A stretch of 64,000 bases of DNA. It comes from Halomarina halobia. Its GTDB lineage: Archaea > Halobacteriota > Halobacteria > Halobacteriales > Haloarculaceae. The position numbers and the translations under genes are program-made. The stretch lies in the NCBI RefSeq assembly GCF_029338575.1, contig NZ_CP119993.1, positions 1 to 64,000 of the forward strand. Reading direction: 5' to 3'. The notes under the pieces were generated by a model. It had not been told where the DNA came from and did no database searches. It saw only the letters and a program-made list of their open reading frames with translations. This document shows, piece by piece, positions 8,973 to 17,627 of the stretch (the stretch's first letter is position 1; the number at the start of each line of letters is the position of its first letter).

Positions 8973-10320
8973 CTACGCCCGGTCTTGGTCATGATCAGGA
9001 TGGTCACTATTCGTTTCGATTGGCAGGGTACCGTACTCGTTATTGAACGACGTTCGGATCACTTTCTTATTATACTTCCCCGTGCTTGTTCGGGGGATCT
9101 CCTCCGAGAAAACGAATCGGTCTGGAAGCCACCATCTGGGAACCTCTTTCAGGGGATGCTCGCGAAGGTCGTCTTCACCCACCTCGTTTTTCGTGACAAT
9201 GTATGCGACTGGACGTTCTTGCCACCGTTCATGGTCAACACTAATGACTGCCGCTTCTATGGCCGATTCGTGCGCTAGTAGCTCGTTCTCGCTTTGACTG
9301 ATGAGATCCACTCGCCGCCACTCTTGATGATATTGTCTACCCGGTCAACTACGGCGAGGTACCCGTGTTCGTCAATCGTGCCGATATCACCGGTCTTGAA
9401 CCATCCATCGTCGGTGAACGATTCTTCGGTCGCTTCTGGTCGAGCGAAGTATTCATCGATGACCCATGGTGCTCTCGCCTGAATCTCACCCTTAGATGTA
9501 CCGTCGTGGGGAACGGGTTCACCGTCCTCACCGCGGAGTCTGAGCTCCGCACCGGGAATCGGGATACCTGGCTTTGTTCGAAGCTCGTACTGTTCGTCCT
9601 CCGGAAGATCTTGAATCTCGGTGGTCACTAACGTATTGACGAGGTGGGGAGAGGCCTCCGTCATGCCGTATCCCTGGATGATAGGGGCCTCAAACTCTTC
9701 GTCGAATCGTCGCATTATCGCAGGCGGTGGCGAGCTTCCGCCGGTAAGAATGCGATCGAGTGTGCTGATGTCCGCCTCGGAATTTTCGCCGATATAGGCG
9801 GCCATATTAGTCCAGATCGTAGGCACACCGGCTGCCACGGTCACGTCTTGTTTCCGGATCTGTTCCTCGATACTCGCTGGTCAGTGTGCTGGTTTGGGAG
9901 GACGAACGACGAGCCGTAGAACGTCCCACTGTACGGGAGGCACCACCTGTTCACGTGGAACATGGGGACGATCGGAAGAATGATGTCCGACTCACAGATG
10001 CCGAAGGTGTCCTTTGCGCCGTAGTTCATGCTCAACAGGTACAGACCACGGTGAGAGTAGGCTGCGCCCTTCGGGAGGCCGGTCGTACCAGACGTATAGC
10101 AGATGCCACACTCGCGTTCCTCGTCGAGGTCTGGCCAGTCGTACTCCGTATCGTGTCCGCCGACGAATGCTTCATAGTCGCGAACCGGGGAGAGTGACGT
10201 TTCTGGGACCTCACCGGCGAGGATGACGTACTCTTCGACCGTCTCTAATTGGTGAGCAATCTCCACGGTCCGGACAAATTGCGTAGCGTCGCGCTCATTC
10301 AGTCTTCTCACGGTGATTTC
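8973..10320 (-). pseudogene. Acyl-CoA synthetase (AMP-forming), truncated and in three frames
   Basis: ANL-superfamily long-chain or medium-chain acyl-CoA ligase that would activate a carboxylic acid to its CoA thioester via an acyl-AMP. Piece one (about 10320-9841) carries the P-loop-like CYTSGTTGLPKGAAYSHRG and PMFHVNRW. Piece two (9844 to about 9300) carries GYGMTEASPHLVNTL, DDGWFKTGDIG and VVDRVDNIIKSGGEW. Piece three (about 9311-8973) carries the C-terminal lobe AIEAAVISV and RTSTGKYNKK with the catalytic Lys region. Frameshifts fall near 9870 and 9300, and about the first 110-130 residues are missing. It abuts a carrier remnant on the opposite strand at 10323, which suggests a rearrangement junction. 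Confidence 0.85.
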
Positions 10321-10322
10321 GG

Positions 10323-10910
10323 GTGCTTCGGGGTCCCGGTCGTTGCAGCGACGCTCGGGCGACAGCGGTGGCGATTGCGAGTGTGATCTCGGGACTCGGG
10401 ACGCTGATACAGGTATCGTTGACGGTCTATTTACTCGTGCGTATCAATGACCGCGATGCGGACATCCCTCGTGAGGTCACGAACGTCGTAACGAATCCGA
10501 TCTTGTTATCGCTCGCCGTGAGCCTCTGCTTCACGACGTTCAACCTACCTGTCCCAGACGCCGTTGACGTGAGTCTGTGACGCGTGTCGACGCTCGCACT
10601 CCCCGTAGCGCTCCTCACCGCCAGGGGGTCGCTCAAGCCCACGGGCGCCGGAACGCCACTCGGCTGGACTGGGTGGGTCGTCGGCTTGAAGGTCCTCGTG
10701 ATGCCGCTCGTCGCGTTCGCGGTGTTTTCGGATTGGACGCGGACGTACTCACTCGGAACACCGGTATCATGTTCGGGGCACCTCCGCAGTCTCGACGTAC
10801 GTCTACTCGCCGGACCCGGCGGTGATCCCACATTCGCGTCCGTGAATGTCTTCGCGACGACGATGGCCTCCACCGGCTCGCTGTTCGTCCTCCTCTACTT
10901 CATCACGTGA
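10323..10910 (+). pseudogene. AEC-type (auxin efflux carrier) transporter, C-terminal half, decayed
   Basis: Membrane carrier remnant with hydrophobic helices: AIASVISGLGTLIQVSL, VVTNPILLSLAVSL and, after an in-frame TGA at 10578-10580, STLALPVALLTARGSL, GWVVGLKVLVMPLVAF. The family's C-terminal signature (MFGAP.AV.TYVYS....GDP.FASVNVFATT.AS) is present but split across frames between about 10765 and 10840, ending FASVNVFATTMASTGSLFVLL. The N-terminal half is absent and the element starts abruptly against the acyl-CoA synthetase remnant. It is dead. The class II aldolase gene begins about 95 bp downstream. Confidence 0.75.
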
Positions 10911-11005
10911 GCGACCTACAGCGAAGCGGCACGTCCGGATCCCGTGCGGCCCACCCTCCGTTAGCGAAACCTTTGTCTCTATCCCGTGAGTCGGAGGTGC
11001 TACCC

Positions 11006-11662
11006 ATGACGACAGAGCGACCACTGCGAGCCGAACGCGAGGACATCTCGCGTATCGGACGGGAGATGCGCGAAAAGGGCCTGACCAAGGGGTCGGGTGG
11101 GAATGTCAGCGCTAGAAGCGGCGACCGGGTGGCGGTCAGCCCATCGGGAATCCCCTACGAGGATATCACCCCCGAAACCGTCCCCATCACCGACCTGAAT
11201 GGGACGCTCCGCGACGGGGAGCGAGACCCGTCGAGCGAGACTCCGATGCACGTGCTCATCTACGCCGGTCGACCCGACGTCGGAGGGATCGTTCACACGC
11301 ACTCACCGTATGCGAGTACGTTCGCGAGCCTCGGCGAACCGATACGGGCGTCTCACTACCTTATCGCCTTCGCCGGGAAGGAGGTTCCGGTTGCCGGATA
11401 CGAACCGCCTGGGACCGAGGCGCTCGGCGAACTGGCAGTCAACGCGCTGGGTCACGACCACGACGCGTGTCTCCTCCAGAACCACGGCGTCATCGCCGTC
11501 GGAGAAGACGCCGACGCTGCCCTGGAGACCGCGGAGATGGTCGAGTTCGTCGCCCAGATTCACTATCAGGCGTCGGCCATCGGGGACCCTGTCATCATGG
11601 CAGACGACGATTTAGAGTACCTCGTGGACATGTTCGGGTCCTATCGACAGCAGAGCGAGTGA
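11006..11662 (+). CDS. Class II aldolase/adducin family protein (sugar-phosphate aldolase or decarboxylase)
   Basis: Zinc-dependent class II aldolase-type enzyme of 218 residues. Family motifs are KGSGGNVSAR (phosphate-binding loop), SPSGIPYEDI, the catalytic Glu in SSETPMH, the zinc ligands in IVHTHSPYAS and the later His in LLQNHGVIAVG. Homologues cleave fuculose-, rhamnulose- or ribulose-phosphates, or decarboxylate 3-oxo-tetronate 4-phosphate (OtnC). ATG 11006 is chosen because upstream in-frame residues are not family-like. It converges with the Fe-dependent alcohol dehydrogenase gene, whose reading frame overlaps its last 50 bp. With the DUF1537 kinase at 16-17.6 kb and the HIBADH homologue at 26 kb it resembles a four-carbon sugar-acid pathway, which is inference. 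Confidence 0.88.
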   Translation: MTTERPLRAEREDISRIGREMREKGLTKGSGGNVSARSGDRVAVSPSGIPYEDITPETVPITDLNGTLRDGERDPSSETPMHVLIYAGRPDVGGIVHTHSPYASTFASLGEPIRASHYLIAFAGKEVPVAGYEPPGTEALGELAVNALGHDHDACLLQNHGVIAVGEDADAALETAEMVEFVAQIHYQASAIGDPVIMADDDLEYLVDMFGSYRQQSE

Positions 11663-12937
11663 GGGCCGGTGAGTCAGCGTATGTCGAGCACGAGAGCGTT
11701 CGACAGAGCCGGTCAGAGCGACCGCTCGATCATGTCTTCGACGGCCGACAGGGAGGGCTCTCGGATTGTTCGACGTCAAGCGCTCGAGCTGTATGGTTCG
11801 TTCGGCGAACGACCGGACGTCGTCGGCTGTGGCGCCGAAAGCCGAGAGGCCGTCCGGAAGTCCCAGCTCTGACCGCAGTTGCTCGACCGCGTCCGCCGCC
11901 TCCTTGCTTCCCGTCCCCGAACCGTTCTCGGCGTCGGCGAGCAGCGTCGCTATTCTGGCGTGTCGGTCCGGGCTCGCACCGGCGTTGTACCGCATCGACG
12001 CTGGCAACAATACCGCCACGGTCGCGCCGTGGGGACTGTGTAACCGGCCGCCAATCGCCATCGCCATCGCGTGATTGACTGTGACGCCCGCGTTCGTGTA
12101 CGCGAGTCCGGCGAGGAAGCTCCCGAGGAGCATCCCGGATCGAGCCTCGAGGTCCTCGCCGTTCCCGACGGCCCGTCTGATGTTCCCGGAAACGAGTTTA
12201 ATCGCCTGCTCGGCCAGCGAATCCGTCAACGGGGTGCGCCCGCCGTAATCGGGTCGACCCACGGAGTCGTCTGCGCGTGGCTTCTGGTCGTACCGTCGGA
12301 CGGTGTGCGCCTCGATCGCCTGTGCGAGCGCGTCCATGCCCGACGAGGCCGTCTGTTCGGGCGGGAGCGTCACGGAAAGCGTCGGGTCGAGCACGGCGAG
12401 GTCGGGATACTGGTAACGACTCGAAATCCCGACCTTCGTCTCTCGGTCCGGAAGGGAGATGACCGTAACCGGCGACGTCTCGGCGCCGGTGCCGGCCGTC
12501 GTCGGTAGACAGACGACGGGGCGACCAGATCGAGGAACGGGCTTTCCCTCGCCCGTCGGCGGTGCCACGAACGCGAGCGGGTCCTCGTCGACCTCGAGGA
12601 GCGCGCCGGTCGTCTTGGCGACGTCCATCGCGCTTCCGCCCCCCACGCCGACGACGACGTCCGGCGAGTCTGCGCGTGCACGCTCGAGTGCGTCCCGGTA
12701 GACGTCGATGTCGGCTTCCGGCTCGACGTCGCCGTACACGCCGTATTCGATTCCATCCGGGAGTCGGTCAGTCAAATACGAGACGATGCCGGCGTCGACC
12801 ACGCCCGCGTCCGAGACGAACAGCACGCTCGATGCGTCGAACGCCGACAGTTCGTCGCCGAGTTCGTTCGCTGCACCCACGCTGAACGATACCCGGTCGG
12901 CTGCATCGAACGTCCAGACTGTCTCCGGTTCGAACAT
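11612..12937 (-). CDS. Iron-containing alcohol dehydrogenase with an aberrant C-terminus
   Basis: NAD(P)-dependent group III (Fe) alcohol dehydrogenase, 441 codons. The N-terminal nucleotide domain shows VVVGVGGGSAMDVAKTTG and LPTTAGTGAETSPV. The metal domain shows SSGMDALAQAIEAHT, NHAMAMAIGGRLHSPHGATV and further His/Asp ligands. After TSNNPRAL the reading frame becomes PVGRRRHDRAV..., about 43 residues without family resemblance. One base change of frame near 11755 gives SAVEDMIERSL and a stop at 11713-11715, the usual end for this family. The natural gene is therefore probably 11713-12937 with a frameshift, and the overlap with the convergent aldolase is an artefact of that shift. Possible role: reducing an aldehyde from the adjacent aldolase. 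Confidence 0.82.
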   Translation of the reverse strand: MFEPETVWTFDAADRVSFSVGAANELGDELSAFDASSVLFVSDAGVVDAGIVSYLTDRLPDGIEYGVYGDVEPEADIDVYRDALERARADSPDVVVGVGGGSAMDVAKTTGALLEVDEDPLAFVAPPTGEGKPVPRSGRPVVCLPTTAGTGAETSPVTVISLPDRETKVGISSRYQYPDLAVLDPTLSVTLPPEQTASSGMDALAQAIEAHTVRRYDQKPRADDSVGRPDYGGRTPLTDSLAEQAIKLVSGNIRRAVGNGEDLEARSGMLLGSFLAGLAYTNAGVTVNHAMAMAIGGRLHSPHGATVAVLLPASMRYNAGASPDRHARIATLLADAENGSGTGSKEAADAVEQLRSELGLPDGLSAFGATADDVRSFAERTIQLERLTSNNPRALPVGRRRHDRAVALTGSVERSRARHTLTHRPSLALLSIGPEHVHEVL

Positions 12938-13013
12938 AGCCCCCTTGTGGTCGATAACAACCTATCTCTTTCCCCCGAAGAAGCAGCCCGGTCCCGCTCC
13001 GATGTCGGTGCGA

Positions 13014-14090
13014 CTACGGGTCGAGGATGTCGGCGTTCGGAGGGAGGGGGAGCCCTCGCTGTTTCCGCGCAGCCATCACACGTTCGTACTCCTCGATCTG
13101 TCCCGGTCGGTCCGCAACATCCAGGTTCGCGATGTCGAAGTCCCCCTCGATACCGCCTCGCGCTCCCCACGCCCCGATCCAGAGCGTCTCCGTGCCGACG
13201 TTTCCGATCCCGTGTGGGTTCCCGGTCGGGAAGAACGCGCAGTCGAACCGACGCAATCTCGCATCCCTGTACTCCGTGATCAAACGCGCTTTCCCCGCCA
13301 TGACCCAGTATATCTCCTCGTGTGGCCCCTCGTTCTCGAAGTGCGTGTGGGTGCTCGCGTACATCCCGGGATCCAGTTTCATCACCGTGCTGTCCGAGAA
13401 CCACTCCAGTTCTGGAAGCTCGGCGATCCACGCGAGTCGGTCGGCGTTGCATCCCACCTCCGGCGCTTTGGGACATAGTTTGGCCGCCGTGTTAGCGAAC
13501 GACGTAACGACGGGTTCCGGTCGGTCCTCGTCTGGGTCCGCATCGTATTCACCATCGTACCCGGGTGATGTCGCGAGGTCGCGGTCGGATCGCGTCGCCA
13601 TGATCCGGTCGAATTCGGCGTTCCCCTCCGGTCTCGCAGCGGGTTCGAGCGTGGACTCGTCTGTGATCTCGTCGCCGCCGACAGACGACCAGGCACCGAT
13701 CCAGAGCGGCTCCGTACCGGTATACCCGATCTGATAGGCTGTATCGGGAGGGACCGAAACCAGGTGGAACCGTTCGATCGTCGCGTCCCAGTATTCTGTC
13801 CGGAGCACACCACGTCCAGAGAAGACTCGCAACGATCTCTCGAGCGCGCCTTCCACGTCCGGCTGATGTGACTGAAAGTCGGTGTATGCACCGGGATCGA
13901 GCCGGACGAGTTCCCCGCTGTCGAACCACTTCGAGGCCGGGAAGTCGTACTCCCACGTGGCGTGGCTGAAATTACAGCCCGCCGTCGACTCGTGGCGCGT
14001 ACGTGGAATGCACTCGTCGAATCGCACGACGCTCGCCTTCGGTCGTTCCTCGACCGGTCGAAACGGGTCTGACTCTCGTTCGACATCCAT
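13014..14090 (-). CDS. Bicupin protein (paralogue of 21119-22201)
   Basis: Soluble protein of 358 residues with two beta-barrel cupin domains. In domain 2 (about residues 215-320) the metal-binding pattern is complete: THTHFENEGPHEEIYWVMAG (His-X-His and Glu) and a later His in FPTGNPHGIGN. In domain 1 (about 45-145) only DFQSHQPDVEG remains, so it probably lacks metal. Both domains end with a matching G.VGTE.LWIGAW-type strand. It starts 5 bp downstream of the MDR dehydrogenase stop on the same strand, so the two are probably co-transcribed. Cupins of this kind act as isomerases, dioxygenases or binding proteins, and the reaction is unknown. A close paralogue lies 8 kb away. Confidence 0.75.
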   Translation of the reverse strand: MDVERESDPFRPVEERPKASVVRFDECIPRTRHESTAGCNFSHATWEYDFPASKWFDSGELVRLDPGAYTDFQSHQPDVEGALERSLRVFSGRGVLRTEYWDATIERFHLVSVPPDTAYQIGYTGTEPLWIGAWSSVGGDEITDESTLEPAARPEGNAEFDRIMATRSDRDLATSPGYDGEYDADPDEDRPEPVVTSFANTAAKLCPKAPEVGCNADRLAWIAELPELEWFSDSTVMKLDPGMYASTHTHFENEGPHEEIYWVMAGKARLITEYRDARLRRFDCAFFPTGNPHGIGNVGTETLWIGAWGARGGIEGDFDIANLDVADRPGQIEEYERVMAARKQRGLPLPPNADILDP

Positions 14091-14095
14091 CGTGC

Positions 14096-15165
14096 TCAGA
14101 TCTCCCCCGGAACGAGCACTGCGTGAACGATGTCGGGATCGAATTGCTCGCCCGGTAATTGCCGGTGGATCGCCGTCTCCGCCTCGGCGATCGCAAAGGT
14201 GTGGGTGTTAATCCGCGCGACATCGTCGGCGTTCCGTTCGAGGACGTTCATCGCCTTTTCGACGTCGCCCGCCTGTCCACGCCCCCGAGTAGCGTGATCT
14301 CGTCCCCGACGATATTGTCGAGTGGAATGCTCGCATCGGATCCGAGGAGTCCAACCTGCACGAGACGCCCGCGCGGTCTCACCACGTCGATGGCTAGGTG
14401 CACCGCGGCTTCTGCCGGAGCAGTCACCACGACGACGTCGAACCCGGATCCGCCCGCAATGTCGATCGCTCGCTCCGCGACATCGTCCTCGTCGGTGTAG
14501 AGCGTGTGTGTTGCGCCGACGGCCTCCCCGACTTCGAGGTTTTTCTCGTCCGCGGACAGCCCCATGACGACCAGCGGGTCGGCGCCTGCCTCCTTCGCGA
14601 CGATCGTGGACGCCAACCCCTGCGCGCCGGGACCGACGATCGCGACGCTGTCACCGGGGGACACCTTCCCCTTTCGACTAATCCAGCGAACGCCGTTCCC
14701 GATCACGCTACTGAGACAGGCCGCCTTCGGCGAGATGTCGTCGCTGACGGCGTGGACTCGGGACTTCGGATGCAGGTACATGTACTCGCCGTAGCCGCCC
14801 CAGAGGCTCGGTTTGACATGTGTCGGGAGCGTGATCCCGTAGAGGCGACCCTCGGAACACATGTGGTAGTGGCCCTGGAGACAATCCCCGCAGTCATTAC
14901 AGGGGAGGTACGGCTCGGGGGACACGCGATCGCCGACCCCGACACCCCATCGGTCCAGGGTTTCCGCCGCCCCGTCGACGATAGTGCCTGCGACCTCGTG
15001 TCCGAGTACCACGGGGAGGACGCCCATATTCGACGTTCCCTTATACAGGCTCAGGTCGGTCCCACAGACCGACGCCGCTTCCACTTCGAGAATCGCCCCT
15101 TCGTCAGCGACGTCGGGCACGGGGAACGCTACCTGCTCGAGACGACCGGGTTCGGATAGTACCAT
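14096..15165 (-). pseudogene. Zinc-dependent MDR alcohol dehydrogenase, one frameshift
   Basis: Medium-chain dehydrogenase/reductase. The catalytic zinc site is ASVCGTDLSLYKG plus LGHEVAGTIV. The structural zinc cysteines are in CNDCGDCLQGHYHMC, and the Rossmann motif is VAIVGPGAQGLAS. The frame ends prematurely at 14248 (GGVDRRATSKRR). The next frame continues AGDVEKAMNVLERNADDVARI and QLPGEQFDPDIVHAVLVPGEI to a stop at 14096-14098, the expected C-terminus, so one base is gained or lost near 14270. ATG 15165 (MVLSEPGRLE) is preferred to the GTG five codons upstream. It is followed after 5 bp by the bicupin gene and is divergent from the SDR gene. Substrate unknown, probably a polyol or sugar. 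Confidence 0.85.
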
Positions 15166-15348
15166 CGAGGTTGACTCCACGCTAACTCACTCCTCGGTGT
15201 ATGTTATGTCGTACCATAAATGGAGGGGTCAAACGGAGCGTTCGCACCATCGCCGTCCTCGGGTGTCGGATCAGGTTCGCACCGTCGGCTTACGAACGTT
15301 CGAGGCGTAATCGTTAACAGGGTGCACACTAAGGGCACAGGTGGTACA

Positions 15349-16146
15349 ATGACCGACTGGTTAGCTAGCGACGTAGCGGTAGTCACCGGTGGTGCAAGTG
15401 GGAATGGACGAGAGATCAGCTGTACACTCGCCGAGTACGGCGCCGACGTGGTCGTCGCCGACCTCCGGATGGAGCCCCGGGAGGGCGGTCAGCCGACGAC
15501 CGAGCTCATCGAATCCGAGTACGGTCAGCGCGCAGAGTTCGTCGAGTGCGACGTCACGGATTCTGAGGACCTCCAACGCACCTTCGACGCGGCCGAGACA
15601 CTCGGCGGCGTCTCGATCCTCGTCAACAACGCCGGCATCACCGAGAACCGCGACTTCCTAGACGAAACCGAGGCTGACTTCGACCGCATCATCGACATCA
15701 ACGTCAAAGCACCGTTCTTCGCGTCGCAGCTCGCTGCCGAACGCATGATCGACGCGGACCACGACGGACGCATCGTCAACATCGCGAGCATCTCGGGTAT
15801 TGCCGGACGCGGGAACGGTGTCGTCTACAGCGCCTCCAAGGGAGCATTGCGACTGATGACGTACGCGCTGTCGGCCTCGCTCGGCCCGCGGGGCATCCGT
15901 GTGAACGATGTCTCCCCCGGCGTCATCGAGACCAGCATGACTCGCAACGACCTCGAAATGTTCGACTCGGGCGCAGCCGAGGAGTACGCGACCACCACAC
16001 CGATTGGACGCGTCGGCACGCCGAACGACGTTGCGAACGCTGTTCTCTACCTCGTCAGTCCCCTCGCGGGATTTGTCAACGGTGAAACCCTCGTCGTCGA
16101 CGGTGGCGCGACGAACTCCTGGGGTGGCATCGCCGGCGAGGACTAA
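15349..16146 (+). CDS. Short-chain dehydrogenase/reductase (SDR, classical)
   Basis: NAD(P)-dependent oxidoreductase of 265 residues. Motifs are TGGASGNGREI (cofactor loop), CDVTDSED, LVNNAGITENRDF, the catalytic Ser in IVNIASISGIAG, YSASKGAL (Tyr/Lys) and the C-terminal NGETLVVDGGATNSWGG. An acidic residue after the second strand (VVADLRME) favours NAD over NADP. ATG 15349 is chosen because the SDR fold begins there; codons upstream to 15220 are open but unlike the family. The gene is divergent from the MDR gene. The promoter side contains CGTTAACAGGGTGCACAC (about 15312), and this region is duplicated at about 19.45 kb. Substrate unknown, with sugar or polyol oxidation likely. Confidence 0.88.
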   Translation: MTDWLASDVAVVTGGASGNGREISCTLAEYGADVVVADLRMEPREGGQPTTELIESEYGQRAEFVECDVTDSEDLQRTFDAAETLGGVSILVNNAGITENRDFLDETEADFDRIIDINVKAPFFASQLAAERMIDADHDGRIVNIASISGIAGRGNGVVYSASKGALRLMTYALSASLGPRGIRVNDVSPGVIETSMTRNDLEMFDSGAAEEYATTTPIGRVGTPNDVANAVLYLVSPLAGFVNGETLVVDGGATNSWGGIAGED

Positions 16147-16196
16147 GCCATCTGACCGGCGTAATCGAACGACGAGCCCGATCCGACGCGGGATGA

Positions 16197-17608
16197 TCAC
16201 TCTCCAGCGACGCCGCCCTCGCGCACGACACCGAAGTAATCCGCGGCTTCGTGCCTCGTCCCGATCTGCCCACCCTTGAGCGCGATCTCGAGGCCGTCGA
16301 ACGCGGGGTCGTCGGCGTGAGCCCGGCAGAGAGGGGCACCCGGGCCAACGGGTGCGATCGCTTCGAGCGCGCGGATGCCGAGTCGCGGAATCGCGTGACT
16401 GCTCGTGTCGCCGCCGGCGACGCACGCCCGACGCAACCTCGTCCGCTCCAGGACCTCGCGGAGGATCTCGCCCTGCTCTCGACCGAGGCGAGTTTCGAGC
16501 GCTCCGCCGATACCGAGCGACCGGAACCGCCGTCTGGTGGCCTTGAGCGCGGGATCGTCCGAACCGCGAGCCGAGTAGAGGACGACGCTATCGCCCGCAA
16601 CGAGCGCGTCGGTCGCCACCTCGACTGCGGATTCGCGGGCCGTGGCGGCCGCGTTGGGATCGACGAGCGCTTCGGTGTCGAGCCGGATGTCCCGGAACCC
16701 GTTCTCGCTCGCCCAATCGATCTGTGCGGCGGTCATCCCCGACGCGCTCCCTGCCACGACGAGCAGTTCGTCGACGGACTCGCGCTTCCGGTATAGTCGC
16801 TCCTCGCGGTCGATTCGGCCATGTTCAGCCCACGTGTGAACGAGCGCGTGATGTTCCAGACCGGACGAACCGACCACGAACAGTGGATCCGAGATCGCGA
16901 TCGCACGGTCCCAGAGGAGTCGCCCGATCGTCTCCAAATGATCGGTGTGGAGCGCGTCCAAGACGACGATCTCGGAAGCGGCGCTCGCGTCCGAGAGCGC
17001 CGAGTCCGCTGCCACAGCAGGTTCAGGTCCGTCACGTGGACGTGACCGACGTCGCGCTCGGTCTGCTCGCCGAGGTGCCGGCGGAGGTCACCCTCCCGCA
17101 TCGGCGTGACCGGATGGTCGCGCATCGTCGGATGACGGTCGATCCGGTACGTCTCGCCGTCCTGAACGGCGAAGAGGTTCGAGAAGGCGACGTAGCGACC
17201 GTGCGGTACCTCGGTCCCCTGCGAGACCGGGACGACCGGGGAGTCGAACATCTCTTGACCGATGTCGATTGCGCGACCGATACTCCCGACATCGGGCGCG
17301 GAATCGAACGTCGAACAAACCTTGTAGTGGACGATCGGCACGTCGAAGGCGGAAAGCGCCTCGAACGCCGGTCGTAGTTCCTCGGTCATCTCACCCGGCG
17401 TCATCGACCTGCTCGCACCGGCGATTCCGAGCGCGTCCAGGTCGTCGAACCGGTCGAGGTCGGCTCGCGTCGGTGGATCGAGGAAGAGCACCGCACGAAC
17501 GCCGTTGGCGGCGAGCCCCTCCAGTGCGTCCGTCGACCCCGTGAAGTCATCCCCGTAGAACGCCAAGAGGAGATCGTCGTCGGTCGGCCGGTTCGTTTCT
17601 TCGGTCAT
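16197..17608 (-). pseudogene. DUF1537 four-carbon acid sugar kinase family, one frameshift
   Basis: ATP-dependent kinase of the OtnK/DUF1537 family, which phosphorylates oxidised sugar acids such as 3-oxo-tetronates or 3-oxo-isoapionate. The N-terminal domain is clear: FYGDDFTGSTDALEGLA, VPIVHYKVCSTFDSAPDVGS and VTDLNLLW. At about 17012 the frame changes and the rest continues SALSDASAASEIVVLDALH, FVVGSSGLEHHALV and the C-terminal ATP-site motif RRACVAGGDTSSHAIPRLG, ending EIALKGGQIG... at 16197. With one base corrected it is about 470 residues, slightly longer than usual. It begins 19 bp after the RuBisCO-like gene, on the same strand, so the two form an operon. If the frameshift is real the kinase is inactive. 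Confidence 0.85.
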
Positions 17609-17627
17609 AGCTTCGGCTCGTGTTGTC

